The position numbers were made by a program, and so were the translations under genes. A DNA stretch of 64,000 bases from Syntrophomonas sp. Its GTDB lineage: Bacteria > Bacillota > Syntrophomonadia > Syntrophomonadales > Syntrophomonadaceae. The DNA is taken from assembly GCA_016841425.1 (NCBI GenBank), contig JAENZE010000014.1, forward strand, positions 1 to 64,000, given 5' to 3'. Within the stretch, counting starts at the first letter, position 1; every line of letters begins with the position of its first letter. Shown here piece by piece: positions 22,489 through 31,146 of this stretch. The notes under the pieces are model-generated. The model saw nothing but the letters and a program-made list of their open reading frames with translations, ran no database searches and had not been told where the DNA came from.

Positions 22489-24966
22489 TTAATTTAACAC
22501 CAGATAAGGCCCTAATTCATAATTGTGTACCTCTTCAATATCCTCCATTGTAGGATTCTGTTTTATCACCGTTAGATCGGTTAACGGGGAGTCGGCAGAA
22601 CCAACATTGATTCTTCCGCTGACAAAGTAGCTTACTCCGTTGACACTGGTGAATATGAAGCCGAAATTAGTATAAACTTCATTGCCTTCTCCATCATAGA
22701 CGGGATTGTCATCATCGTCTACGGCGATGTTCGATTCCCAAAGCGCGGTGATGTTCCCGACCGTGACGAGGCCATCTGCCCAGTACGTCCCGTACAGGCT
22801 TTGAAGCGACTGGTTGCAATCATCCGTACACCCGTCATAGTTGCCGGAGCCGATCAGCGAGCCTTCCGGCGCGTTCTCCGACATAACCGGAGAGCCGCTG
22901 TCGTATAGATACAGGGCTATCGGGTTCTCGGCATCGCCGGTCTTTTTCACCATGAAGTACTTATTCTGCATATAAAACACGTCAAGTACCAATTCGTCGC
23001 TTGTCGATGCGTCGTAGCAGTATGGGAAATCCTCGCTGCTGTAATCGAGTGTGTCGTTGGAATAATCCGCGACAGCCGAGTACATTGCGTTAAAGATCCC
23101 GCACTCATCGTATGGAATCCATTGCGCATACAGGGTAACAACATGAATTCCATCTCCGTCGATAGTATAATCTGCCACATCGGGAAGATTAAGGACAAAG
23201 TCGGAATCGAAACTGACTCCGGAACCGTCTGCATTGGTGTTCCAGCTGCCCAATGCATACTGCTGATCGGCAGATATACGGTGTGGCAGTTGCACCCAGC
23301 TGTTATAGTTAATTCCATAACGTTCAACTTCTGTTATCGTCTCTCCAAAGTTGTTTTTTTCACCGTTCGGGTCAAACGCGACTTCATACGACCACCAGGC
23401 GTAGAGAGTTAAATCGTTATCCGGCATTGTCGCCCCGTCGACTGTGAACCCCGTGTCGTAGTCGTCTGCTACGGTAAGCCAGCCCATGAAGTCGTAGCCC
23501 GCGTGGGTGACCGAGGGCGGCGCGGGAATCGGGTCGTCGGGGGCAAGCCTTATGGTAATCCCGCCTTGACCGCCGTTTGCGTCAAAGGTCAGATTATAAA
23601 AGCCCGGTGCAGGGATCCAGTTTGCCGTATAAGTCCTGTTTTCGGTTGAGCCTGTTGGAATCGTCACGTCCATCGTCGCTTCGGATAACCCCGTCCCTGT
23701 CCAGCCTGCAAACTCAAAGCCAGATCTGGTTGGATGATTGGTAATTGTAACATCGGGGCTTTCAACGGTATAGCTGCTCGGGTTTGCGCCTGAAGCAAGA
23801 TCAGCTAGTTGTGGTTCTATCAATATCAAGGCATGATCATACATTTGCCCGCTTAAGTAATGCTCAATAGCCTGGGAAGTAAGTCCCTGCTCCTGGTACC
23901 AGACCGCCGCCCTGACATGCATCTCCAGAAGACCGGCCGGGTCTGATTTGTGAAGTAGCTCGTAAAGGAAATTCTTAAGCAGATGGTGATACCTGTACGT
24001 ATTTTCATCATCTAAAGGTATGAGAAACTCGCTTCTTTCACTTAAATCCTGCAGCATATACCCCCCGTTGCTATCACCGGTTATCGCATCGCATAAAGAT
24101 TCGCAAAGCGTATCCAATACGGAGGTTTTCAAAGCAAATTTCTTTTTTTCAGGAGGCCATGCTTCTATAACCTCGTCCTTGAGGTACTGGTAGATGCCAT
24201 CCCTGCAGCGGGCAATTCTGGTTATCATGTCATTGCTGACACTGTCTCTCTCCATGGACATGGCTATGGTAACTAAAGCTGCCGCCCACCCTTCGGTATA
24301 GCTCTCAACCTTTTGGACTTCTCCGGTTTCAAGTCGGAGGCCTCTTAACCTATAGAACTGTGAAATTTCTTCCTCGCGAAAGCGCAGGTCTTTTTCACCA
24401 ATCTCGAGCATCTGCAGCTTAATCTCAAATTTAGCCAGTTCCAGTGCGGGTCTGGTCCTGCTTATGAGTATCAGGTGCATTCTGGGTGGGAGATATTTGA
24501 TCAAATAAGACAAGCCCCGTAAAATTAACGGGTTGGTAATCAAATGAATGTCATCAATAATGAATAAGAAGTCCTGCTCTACAATGGCAAGTCTGTCAAT
24601 AAGGATGTTTATCTGTATATCTGCTTTCAACAGTTCCTGTGATGTAAAAACATATTCCACATCTATATTGATGCCCTCCGCCATTTTATCCAGAGCAGCA
24701 CATGCATAACGCCAGAATAACATGGGATTGTTATCTTCAGTGTCAATGAACAACCATGCAGCGGGAAGATTGGAGTCTTCCAGCCATTCAACAAGCGCCG
24801 TGGTTTTACCGTAGCCTGCGGGTGCTGTAACCAGGGTGAGCTTACGATTCAGACAGCTATTCAGTTTCTGATGGAGGCGCCGTCTTGAAACCAGGTACTG
24901 GTTAGCTTTTGGCATACTATACTTGGTTCGTATCAAACTGGTATCGTAATTTTTTAATATGGCCAT
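22489..24966 (-). CDS. Chimeric protein: LAL/MalT STAND ATPase half fused to InlB-type surface repeats
   Basis: Residues 1 to ~390 are a close copy of the regulator at 9532-12129 (Walker A TAPAGYGKTT, Walker B FLFIIDDIHLI), matching up to the phrase EPQLADLA. The sequence then switches abruptly, near DNA position 23,790, to extracellular-type modules: InlB/Listeria-Bacteroides repeats with FEFAGWTG, YDFMGWLT and LYAWWS motifs. A C-terminal ~200-residue domain rich in Asp and aromatic residues ends NYELGPYLVLN. No signal peptide precedes the repeats, and the LuxR HTH is missing. The most likely origin is recombination between a duplicate regulator and a surface-protein gene, leaving a product that is probably non-functional or at least mislocalised. 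The ATG at 24966 has the same upstream GGTGG context as the parent. The frame is intact over 825 codons, so the fusion may be recent or maintained. Confidence 0.8.
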   Translation of the reverse strand: MAILKNYDTSLIRTKYSMPKANQYLVSRRRLHQKLNSCLNRKLTLVTAPAGYGKTTALVEWLEDSNLPAAWLFIDTEDNNPMLFWRYACAALDKMAEGINIDVEYVFTSQELLKADIQINILIDRLAIVEQDFLFIIDDIHLITNPLILRGLSYLIKYLPPRMHLILISRTRPALELAKFEIKLQMLEIGEKDLRFREEEISQFYRLRGLRLETGEVQKVESYTEGWAAALVTIAMSMERDSVSNDMITRIARCRDGIYQYLKDEVIEAWPPEKKKFALKTSVLDTLCESLCDAITGDSNGGYMLQDLSERSEFLIPLDDENTYRYHHLLKNFLYELLHKSDPAGLLEMHVRAAVWYQEQGLTSQAIEHYLSGQMYDHALILIEPQLADLASGANPSSYTVESPDVTITNHPTRSGFEFAGWTGTGLSEATMDVTIPTGSTENRTYTANWIPAPGFYNLTFDANGGQGGITIRLAPDDPIPAPPSVTHAGYDFMGWLTVADDYDTGFTVDGATMPDNDLTLYAWWSYEVAFDPNGEKNNFGETITEVERYGINYNSWVQLPHRISADQQYALGSWNTNADGSGVSFDSDFVLNLPDVADYTIDGDGIHVVTLYAQWIPYDECGIFNAMYSAVADYSNDTLDYSSEDFPYCYDASTSDELVLDVFYMQNKYFMVKKTGDAENPIALYLYDSGSPVMSENAPEGSLIGSGNYDGCTDDCNQSLQSLYGTYWADGLVTVGNITALWESNIAVDDDDNPVYDGEGNEVYTNFGFIFTSVNGVSYFVSGRINVGSADSPLTDLTVIKQNPTMEDIEEVHNYELGPYLVLN
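23800..24966 (-). repeat. Segmental duplication of the LAL regulator 5' half
   Basis: About 1.16 kb here is highly similar at DNA level to 10,970-12,129, in the same orientation. Similarity includes the start-codon context and stops at gcaagatcagctag. It is a substrate for deletion or inversion with the copy about 13 kb away. Confidence 0.85.
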
Positions 24967-25254
24967 TGGTTTTACCACCCTTATCCAATACGCAACAAAG
25001 GTAACAGGATTTATTAATTTGAATATTTGATAAGTAATTTTATCTCATGAAACCTTTGCCCTACTAATAAAGTCGCCTATAATTCATTTAAATTATCTTG
25101 TTCCACATTCAGCAGGCATTCACCTGCGTAATATATTACAATTTAGAATAAATTTACATAATTGGGCTAACTAAATTTTCAATGTTAGAGGCAAATGAAA
25201 GTGCCTCTATTACTGATTTTAACTAGCTCAACTTATAAAAAAGTCTTAATGGAT

Positions 25255-25300
25255 GACAAAGAAAAGACGGTATCCGAAAAACCTAATCGAATACCGTCTT
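25255..25300 (-). terminator. Minus-strand terminator, probably the ancestral tmRNA terminator
   Basis: On the minus strand, the stem aagacggtat/ataccgtctt (25291-25300 with 25264-25273) is followed by TTTTCTTTG. It lies 49 nt beyond the left att-like repeat. If the island were absent it would sit 49 nt after the tmRNA 3' end. Confidence 0.65.
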
Positions 25301-25348
25301 ATATCTAATATGAAGAAATGTTCGATAAATAGGCCTTTCGTTAAAAGC

Positions 25349-25360
25349 TGGTGGAGGCGG
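25349..25360. other. Left att-like site (12-bp copy of the tmRNA 3' end)
   Basis: tggtggaggcgg at 25349-25360 is identical to 63059-63070, which encodes the last 12 nt of tmRNA including CCA. Sequence to the left carries a terminator suited to tmRNA. Sequence to the right continues the serine recombinase frame to a stop and terminator (see findings). I therefore call it the left junction of the 37.7-kb island. Confidence 0.75.
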
Positions 25361-25421
25361 AGCCTATCATATGGAATCAATCGCGGATAGACGGGATCTC
25401 TATGAGCTTTTTGGTTGATGG

Positions 25422-25447
25422 AAAGGGAGGCCGCAGCCTCCCTTTTT
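25422..25447 (+). terminator. Strong terminator just inside the left island end
   Basis: The stem aaagggaggc/gcctcccttt with a cgca loop is followed by T5. It has no plus-strand gene upstream in this arrangement. In an excised circle it would lie 4 bp after the recombinase stop codon. Confidence 0.85.
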
Positions 25448-25482
25448 AAAGTCCTGGTAATCAAATTTCTTCTTCTTACTCT

Positions 25483-25536
25483 TCAACATCTCCAGCATCC
25501 TTTTGTGGCTTTGGGTGAAATTTTAAGACTAGCCAT
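25483..25536 (-). pseudogene. Truncated RelE/ParE-like toxin start
   Basis: The ATG at 25536 overlaps the end of the antitoxin gene, as in phd/relE pairs. It encodes MASLKISPKAT, typical of RelE/ParE toxin N-termini, then diverges and stops after 17 codons. The remaining ~75 codons of a toxin are missing. Confidence 0.5.
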
Positions 25537-25783
25537 TCTTTACCCCCAGGTCTGCCTCCAGTTCATCAATGCTTAGCCATCCATGTTCGCGCCCTTCCTT
25601 CTTACCTCTGGCAAGTTCAGCAAGCAATTTTAAGGTTGCCTGCGTTCTTTCATATTCCTGTATATCCATAACTACATAGCGACTACGCCCGTTTATTGTT
25701 AAAAACACGGGTGAACCCACCTCTATGTTGCGTAAAACTTCGTTATATTTCCTTAAATCAGAGATTGGCTTAATAGTGGGCAT
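25529..25783 (-). CDS. Phd/YefM-family antitoxin
   Basis: This 84-residue protein has the Phd/YefM fold: an N-terminal DNA-binding part (PTIKPISDLRKYNEVLRNI), the central VGSPVFLTINGRSRYVVMD segment, and an acidic C-terminal tail that would wrap a toxin (SIDELEADLG). It starts after AGAAGGGAG. Its partner is reduced to a 17-codon remnant overlapping its 3' end, so it is now an orphan antitoxin. It may still bind its own promoter or neutralise related toxins elsewhere. Confidence 0.82.
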   Translation of the reverse strand: MPTIKPISDLRKYNEVLRNIEVGSPVFLTINGRSRYVVMDIQEYERTQATLKLLAELARGKKEGREHGWLSIDELEADLGVKNG

Positions 25784-25978
25784 AGCATATCTCCCTTCTA
25801 TTTTGACTGTTGTTATTGTAAGCCGAATTGATAGCTGTCACTGATCAATCACTACAGAACGATACTAACCTCGAAGTTGCTAAACATCCTGGATGCAGAT
25901 GAGTCAGGATTTTCAAAATACTGCCCCGGTCTTATTATCTTTTTGGTCATATAGTGTAAATATGAATCATTCCTATCA

Positions 25979-26674
25979 CTATTCCTCTAAGGGGGATTCA
26001 TATTGCCCCGATCTACGGAGGGCAAAGGCAACATCAAAATTTTCAATAATAGTTAGCTTAAAGCGTCTTTCCTTATACCCTTCCTTTATGGGCCGAGAAC
26101 CCTTAGTCATGTATGAAATTGATAATAGCGCGGGATTAAAATGGCCATTCTTTACGAAATTCTTCGGTCTTCTTCCACCTAAAAAGTTAGGTTTTATCTC
26201 ATGGACAATTCCCACAAATTGGGCAAGCAACATTGGATAAATAACAAGCTTTTTTACTTCAACAAATGTAATTAAGCTTTGATTGTTTACCGCTTTCCAT
26301 TCTTTCCTCTTATCTTTCTCTGGCAATGCGCCATTTTTAATTACAGCCACATCTACGACATAAACGCCATAATCAAATGTATAACTACTGAAGACAGGTA
26401 GGTTGCAGTGAATTTCTATATTTATATTTCCTTTACTTGCTTCAAACCAAGAAAAATTCCAAGGGCGTCCGTTTGCCGATGTTTTAACCTTAAAATATCT
26501 GCCCTGTAAATTATGTGGTGTAAGCGTATATCCTTTAGATTTATAATGTTCAGCGGTCCCAACAACAGCCGCCAGCTCAAGTAGCTGGGTTTCTCTTTTG
26601 GATATTTGTTCAAACTGAACATGGTAGTGTTTAATAAAGCGCTTTAACCTCTGCGTGATAGCATTAATATCCAT
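25979..26674 (-). CDS. Gabija-linked protein with PD-(D/E)xK-like motif
   Basis: I do not recognise a named family for these 231 residues. The centre has a hydrophobic strand with Asp (YGVYVVDVAVI, ~109-119), followed ~34 residues later by FVEVKK (~148-153), which is the spacing and form of a PD-(D/E)xK nuclease core. The start codon overlaps the preceding stop by one base (TAATG), so it is translationally coupled to the gene upstream and is the last gene of the gajA-gajB cluster. It may be a nuclease or regulator accessory to the defence system. The nuclease reading is inference from one motif pair. Confidence 0.6.
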   Translation of the reverse strand: MDINAITQRLKRFIKHYHVQFEQISKRETQLLELAAVVGTAEHYKSKGYTLTPHNLQGRYFKVKTSANGRPWNFSWFEASKGNINIEIHCNLPVFSSYTFDYGVYVVDVAVIKNGALPEKDKRKEWKAVNNQSLITFVEVKKLVIYPMLLAQFVGIVHEIKPNFLGGRRPKNFVKNGHFNPALLSISYMTKGSRPIKEGYKERRFKLTIIENFDVAFALRRSGQYESPLEE

Positions 26675-27093
26675 TAGTCTCTACCTACCAAAAATAATAC
26701 TATTTCCTGCAATGAATAAAGTTCGATTATTTCATAGATTTCTAAATTGCGGAGTAATTCTTCAAAGTGTCTCAGAAATGTTCTAATTTCATTGTATTCT
26801 TCTGAATCACATCCATACAAATGGCCTCCCATCTTAATATGAGAAATATTGTTTTGTCTACAAAGAGAAAGTGAATTATCCAAAATCCAAAACTGCGTTT
26901 TGCTTTTAGCCCAAAGTTTTCGTACACATGCTAAAAACACTAGCTGATCACGTAATTCATCAGTAAATCTTACTCCCGCTTCCTTAATTATGTCATTAGC
27001 TACTGCATAGATAGATTGGCCATAACCGTTAATCTCCTCACGAAGTGAAAATGGTAAGGAATTCAAGAAATCTTGAGTGTAGTTTTTGGGCAA
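26674..27093 (-). CDS. Gabija-linked small protein of unknown function
   Basis: This helical protein of ~139 residues begins PKNYTQDFLNSLPFSL and ends LQEIVLFLVGRD, with no recognised domain. I place the start at the TTG at 27093 because GGAGGGGG lies ~8 bp upstream; a further in-frame TTG at 27108 overlaps that site. It sits 52 bp after gajB and overlaps the next gene by one base, so it belongs to a four-gene unit. It could be a partner or inhibitor of the nuclease-like neighbour. Confidence 0.6.
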   Translation of the reverse strand: MPKNYTQDFLNSLPFSLREEINGYGQSIYAVANDIIKEAGVRFTDELRDQLVFLACVRKLWAKSKTQFWILDNSLSLCRQNNISHIKMGGHLYGCDSEEYNEIRTFLRHFEELLRNLEIYEIIELYSLQEIVLFLVGRD

Positions 27094-27145
27094 ACCTTCC
27101 CCCTCCAAAAAATATAATCTACTATATAACCACTAGAAGTTCCTT

Positions 27146-28984
27146 TCATAGAAGACCCCATTTCTGGAGAAACAACGAGGGATCTCCTTTCGGGTACATG
27201 ATAGTAATTTTCTTTTTTGCACGAGTCATTGCAACGTAAAGAAGCCGCCTGTCCTCCTCCTCTTCAAAATTATACGGCACGCATTTGCTGTTTTTTCCCT
27301 CATGAATTGGCTCTCCATTTCCTGATAAAAGGGGTATAATCACATGATCGAACTCACGCCCTTTAGCTTGAAAAGCGTTGAGTATAAATAGTCCTCTAGG
27401 TGGTTTTTTTATATATAAATAACCTGATTGCAACAATGAGTTCTCCATGGGAGTAACCAAATCACTAATAACATTAGCTCCATATGCTTGTGCTGTTTTT
27501 GCAATAGACCGTATATAAAATATAGTTTCATAATCTGGATGAGAATTTCCGGCGGCCAGGAGTTTGGCAACGTCTGGAAGGAGTGTCAATGTCATAGTAA
27601 AACTTTCTGGACAATTAACCTCCAACTTTCCCCAAAAAGGCTTTAATAAATCCGATACCCTTGACCATGGTCCGTTAGGTTCGCGGTTTCTTTTTATTGT
27701 CTTTTTACCAAATTCAGCATTGATGTCATGGTTCGGGTAGCCACCCGGTAATAATAGATCATTCATTACTCCAGCAATCCACTGCCTTATTCCATCGCCA
27801 TCCTCACACATATACAGATCATATATGTAATTCCTTAATATTTCTTCCGGACCATCGGAACTAATGGCTTTACAAGAAAAATATTTTCCTCTTCCATTTG
27901 ATGGCTTCTTGCAAAGACTAGACTTAAGAAATGAAGAAAGCGTATTATATTGGCAAATTACGGCAATTGTCCCTTCCTGTTCTTTAATTACTTCCCAACG
28001 CAATTTATCACGAATTGGCCCCAGATCTCCTTCATACCTTCCTTCATCCAGAGTAACGAAGTTTATAAATGGCTGTTTTTTTCCTGGTTTAAGTGCTCCT
28101 CCTTTTAAACTATCCTTCCGAAGATCTATAAAAAAAGCTGCCATACCTGTCTGCGAACGATGCGGAGTAGATAATGTTGTCCTAGCTAATGCTGGTATAC
28201 TCCATTTTTCAGCTACTTCCTCTGCTCTTTTCATATCAGCATTTCTCCAAGTGTGAATAGTCTGATATCGATCATAAAAAACTACAACACGTTCAGGACT
28301 CCACTTTTGCAGAAAATCCCACTGACAGCAGTCAGAATCTTGAAATTCATCAAGAATTACTAAGGGGTATTTAGTCTTTAGCCATTTAATTGTATAACTT
28401 GAGAAGGAAAGCAGATGGCGAGCTAGTGGCGCAAAATCCCCGTAATGAGGTCTGCCTTTGCGCATGCTTTTTATAGCCATTTTCCTATACTTGTTGCGTA
28501 TTTCCAATGAAACAGTGTCATTTGACCCACACAATGGCTCGCACATTCTCTCAACGTCTGCTTTTTTTATTTTTGCTAGCTTCGTTGCTTGCTTTCGTTC
28601 ATTTATTGAGCATGGTGTAGCAGGTGTGGGAATGCCCCATACTCCCCCCCGCTTATTGAGAAGCTCAAAGAAAAAAGCATGATAATTTTGGACTTCAATC
28701 GCAGCGACCTGATCTTTAGTCATCCATCCTTGTCGAACATAATTTCGAATTTCATTTTCAATTTGTACCCGCGCATTTTTTGAAAACGTTAAAAATAGGG
28801 CCGGAGTGGTTTTTGAAACAAGCCCAGAACGGTGTGCCCTCAAAGCTAAATATACACCAGTGAATGTCTTCCCTGTTCCAGGGGCTGCTTCAACCATAAT
28901 TCGAGGGTAAAGCTCCAGCATGTCGCCAACTTTTCGCTGACCGTCATCTACAGGAACTGCTTTAATCTTTGTCGGTAAGTTCAA
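27146..28984 (-). CDS. gajB: UvrD/PcrA-like helicase, GajB of a Gabija-type defence system
   Basis: This 612-residue superfamily 1 helicase has Walker A EAAPGTGKT (32-40), motif II VILDEFQDSD (~212-221), a PHRS-containing motif IV region (~272-275) and the C-terminal motif VI LYVAMTRAKKK (~573-583). Gabija GajB proteins are UvrD-like and partner the GajA nuclease. This one is somewhat longer than the ~500-residue reference. Translation starts at TTG after AGGAGGGG, and the gene overlaps the 3' end of gajA by 23 bp, so the two are coupled. Known Gabija complexes sense nucleotide depletion and DNA ends and cleave phage DNA. The helicase could instead belong to a stand-alone OLD/UvrD pair of similar type. 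Confidence 0.85.
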   Translation of the reverse strand: MNLPTKIKAVPVDDGQRKVGDMLELYPRIMVEAAPGTGKTFTGVYLALRAHRSGLVSKTTPALFLTFSKNARVQIENEIRNYVRQGWMTKDQVAAIEVQNYHAFFFELLNKRGGVWGIPTPATPCSINERKQATKLAKIKKADVERMCEPLCGSNDTVSLEIRNKYRKMAIKSMRKGRPHYGDFAPLARHLLSFSSYTIKWLKTKYPLVILDEFQDSDCCQWDFLQKWSPERVVVFYDRYQTIHTWRNADMKRAEEVAEKWSIPALARTTLSTPHRSQTGMAAFFIDLRKDSLKGGALKPGKKQPFINFVTLDEGRYEGDLGPIRDKLRWEVIKEQEGTIAVICQYNTLSSFLKSSLCKKPSNGRGKYFSCKAISSDGPEEILRNYIYDLYMCEDGDGIRQWIAGVMNDLLLPGGYPNHDINAEFGKKTIKRNREPNGPWSRVSDLLKPFWGKLEVNCPESFTMTLTLLPDVAKLLAAGNSHPDYETIFYIRSIAKTAQAYGANVISDLVTPMENSLLQSGYLYIKKPPRGLFILNAFQAKGREFDHVIIPLLSGNGEPIHEGKNSKCVPYNFEEEEDRRLLYVAMTRAKKKITIMYPKGDPSLFLQKWGLL

Positions 28985-30929
28985 ATATATCCCCTCCTGG
29001 GGTTACCTGACCAGTCATCACCTTAACAATTCTATTATAAAGGCTTGTTATTGGTGCGGGAAAAACCTTGTTCTGAACCATAGTTTCAGCGATTATTCTC
29101 ATATCCTTTTGGCTTTTACAAGAATGTGGTTGATGTAAAGCAGCATATAAAAAGGCTTTTTGAAGATCTTCCTGGCATATTGAGTTATCTTGGCATTTTA
29201 TATCACCAAGTGAAAATTCAGCAAGATTTGAAGGAAAGTTTACGGGAAGTAGCTCTTGAAAGGGCTTTTCTATGTTTTTCTTAACAAAGTCTTTCCAACT
29301 ATCATTGTTTAACTCATGACCAGCATCTTGGTAACATCTAATTATCGCTTGATATAGGATATCTACAGGCACATAATATAAAAGCATTACCTCCATATCA
29401 CATCCTGTACAGAAGGATAATAGAGATTTCTTTGGCATACAAATAACATGCTCAGCGGATTTTTTTGATAATTCATATAGATCAACTTTCTTATGTGCGT
29501 CAGGGTCTTCCACCTCTTTTTTGGGGACATCATAATCAAGTAAAGCAAGTGTAGTAATCCCTAAAGCCCTAAGATTACGTGCATGCCTCCAAACTTTTTC
29601 ATTGCCACCCGCATTAACAATAGTAAGACCCAAGAAAAATGGATTATTAACCGGTTTTTTACCCAAAGCATTGAATACTATAGGTAAAAAGCCTTCTTCA
29701 CTTGCCCCCTCCACAATAAGTGCATGTTGAGCTAATAAAGCGCCAGCGTAAAGGTCACGATATTGTTCTAGAGCTTTTCTATAAACTGGTTCTAAAGTCG
29801 AACCTACTCTAACTTGTGTTGATTGTCGTGAACGGCTGGTATTTCGTGATACCCTACATATCGGATTTGCGCCATGAAGTTCTCCAATGAAAGCAGGAGA
29901 ATGAGTGGTAATGAACACCTGACCCGTTCTTTTAGCATTTTTAGTGGTTATCTCATTAAAAAACCATTTAGCCAGGGAAGGTTCAAGGTTTTGCTCTGGT
30001 TCTTCTATGGCAACGATTAGGGAGGAATCTTCTTCGCTTAAAGCAGCTGAAATTTGGGTAAGGAGCATCAAATTTTGTGCTCCATCTCCCAGTAAAGAAA
30101 AGGGAATTATATTTTCTTGGGTTTCGGACTTTTTTTTCAATCCTACTGATGTGGCGGTTTTAAAGCGTGCTATGTTGGCATCAAGGAAAGTCAAGGTAAA
30201 ACTATCAAATCCCCCAACTAATTCAGGAGACATGAACCCCTCTAGATTATTTAAAGCATTTTTAACGCTATCCAATTCGACTAAGCTTGATTTATTCGTT
30301 TCTAAAATGCCCATTAAGTTTCTAAGTTCTCTTATTACTTCTTTTTCTTTCAATGCCTTAGAAAAAAGACTCTGCCTAGCTAACGATAGTTCAAAAGCGG
30401 GGTTGCGATTCGTTCCATAGTAACGAAAGTTAATTGCCTCTCTATCCTGATATGTAAAAACGCCTTTTTTGTTGATCATTTCATCTATTATAATTACTTC
30501 AGTCTCAGCAATTTCTAATTCCTGATTCCAATCAGCTATAAGTTTTACTGCCAACAACTCTTCGGTTTTATCAGGTGGATCTTCCCCGGGTTCAATTATT
30601 ACGGTTTCAATAATTTCTCCCTTATGCTTCCAACAAGATACTTTATCTGCAAATCTAAGGATAATATCATTGTTTGGATTTTCTCCTAAATGCACCCAAG
30701 CTGTAATTTCTATTGGTTCGTTTATGTTTCCATTATGAAAATCAAAAACTGATATTGCATCGTCCCGCTGCAGCCGAATGGTTGGATCAAACAACAACTT
30801 AATAGCAGTTAAAATAGTTGTTTTACCACTATTATTGGGACCCACCAAAACATTTACTTCTTGATTGGGTAAAAACCATAATTCATATAAACTTCTAAAA
30901 TTATTGATTTTTAATGCCCGAATATACAT
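28962..30929 (-). CDS. gajA: OLD-family ATPase/TOPRIM nuclease, GajA of a Gabija-type defence system
   Basis: The protein has 655 residues. The N-terminal ABC/RecF-like ATPase starts at residue 1 (RALKINNFRSL) with Walker A VGPNNSGKTT (29-38), a signature-like LLGDGAQNLM (~278-287), Walker B IVAIEEPEQNLEP (~304-316) and a THSPAFIGEL segment. The C-terminal TOPRIM domain has the glutamate in LIVEGASEEGFLP (~401-413) and the acidic pair in LALLDYDVP (~460-468). This is class 2 OLD architecture, as in Gabija GajA. It is longer than the usual ~580 residues, mostly by C-terminal extension. AGGAG lies before the ATG, and the gene is first in a four-gene minus-strand unit. Confidence 0.85.
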   Translation of the reverse strand: MYIRALKINNFRSLYELWFLPNQEVNVLVGPNNSGKTTILTAIKLLFDPTIRLQRDDAISVFDFHNGNINEPIEITAWVHLGENPNNDIILRFADKVSCWKHKGEIIETVIIEPGEDPPDKTEELLAVKLIADWNQELEIAETEVIIIDEMINKKGVFTYQDREAINFRYYGTNRNPAFELSLARQSLFSKALKEKEVIRELRNLMGILETNKSSLVELDSVKNALNNLEGFMSPELVGGFDSFTLTFLDANIARFKTATSVGLKKKSETQENIIPFSLLGDGAQNLMLLTQISAALSEEDSSLIVAIEEPEQNLEPSLAKWFFNEITTKNAKRTGQVFITTHSPAFIGELHGANPICRVSRNTSRSRQSTQVRVGSTLEPVYRKALEQYRDLYAGALLAQHALIVEGASEEGFLPIVFNALGKKPVNNPFFLGLTIVNAGGNEKVWRHARNLRALGITTLALLDYDVPKKEVEDPDAHKKVDLYELSKKSAEHVICMPKKSLLSFCTGCDMEVMLLYYVPVDILYQAIIRCYQDAGHELNNDSWKDFVKKNIEKPFQELLPVNFPSNLAEFSLGDIKCQDNSICQEDLQKAFLYAALHQPHSCKSQKDMRIIAETMVQNKVFPAPITSLYNRIVKVMTGQVTPGGDIFELTDKD

Positions 30930-31059
30930 TTTGCTCTCCTAGAAATTGCTACTTATTTCCAAGTATTCTGAAATTATTTGTATAATTCCTGCAAATTCCG
31001 TAAAAGATTTAGAAAAATAAAACAAGCCGCCATTTAACATATTAAAGATGCCCCTAGCC

Positions 31060-31116
31060 AGCTTAGATAATAATTATGTCGAGCGCTCAATCAAGCCCTT
31101 TGTTATTGGGCGTTAA
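31060..31116 (+). pseudogene. IS66 transposase scrap
   Basis: The frame reads LDNNYVERSIKPFVIGR before a stop, matching the conserved C-terminal catalytic region (DNN...ER.IKPFVIGRK) of IS66-family transposases. Nothing else of the element remains in the gap 30930-31146. It marks an old insertion between the Gabija unit and the peptide-maturation cluster. Confidence 0.75.
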
Positions 31117-31146
31117 AAGGTCCAGTTTCAATAATGAGTTTGAACT

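Noticed and set aside
25246-25464. 72-codon minus-strand frame across the left att-like site
   Set aside because: It runs over two terminator hairpins and the att-like repeat, and has no recognisable protein features.
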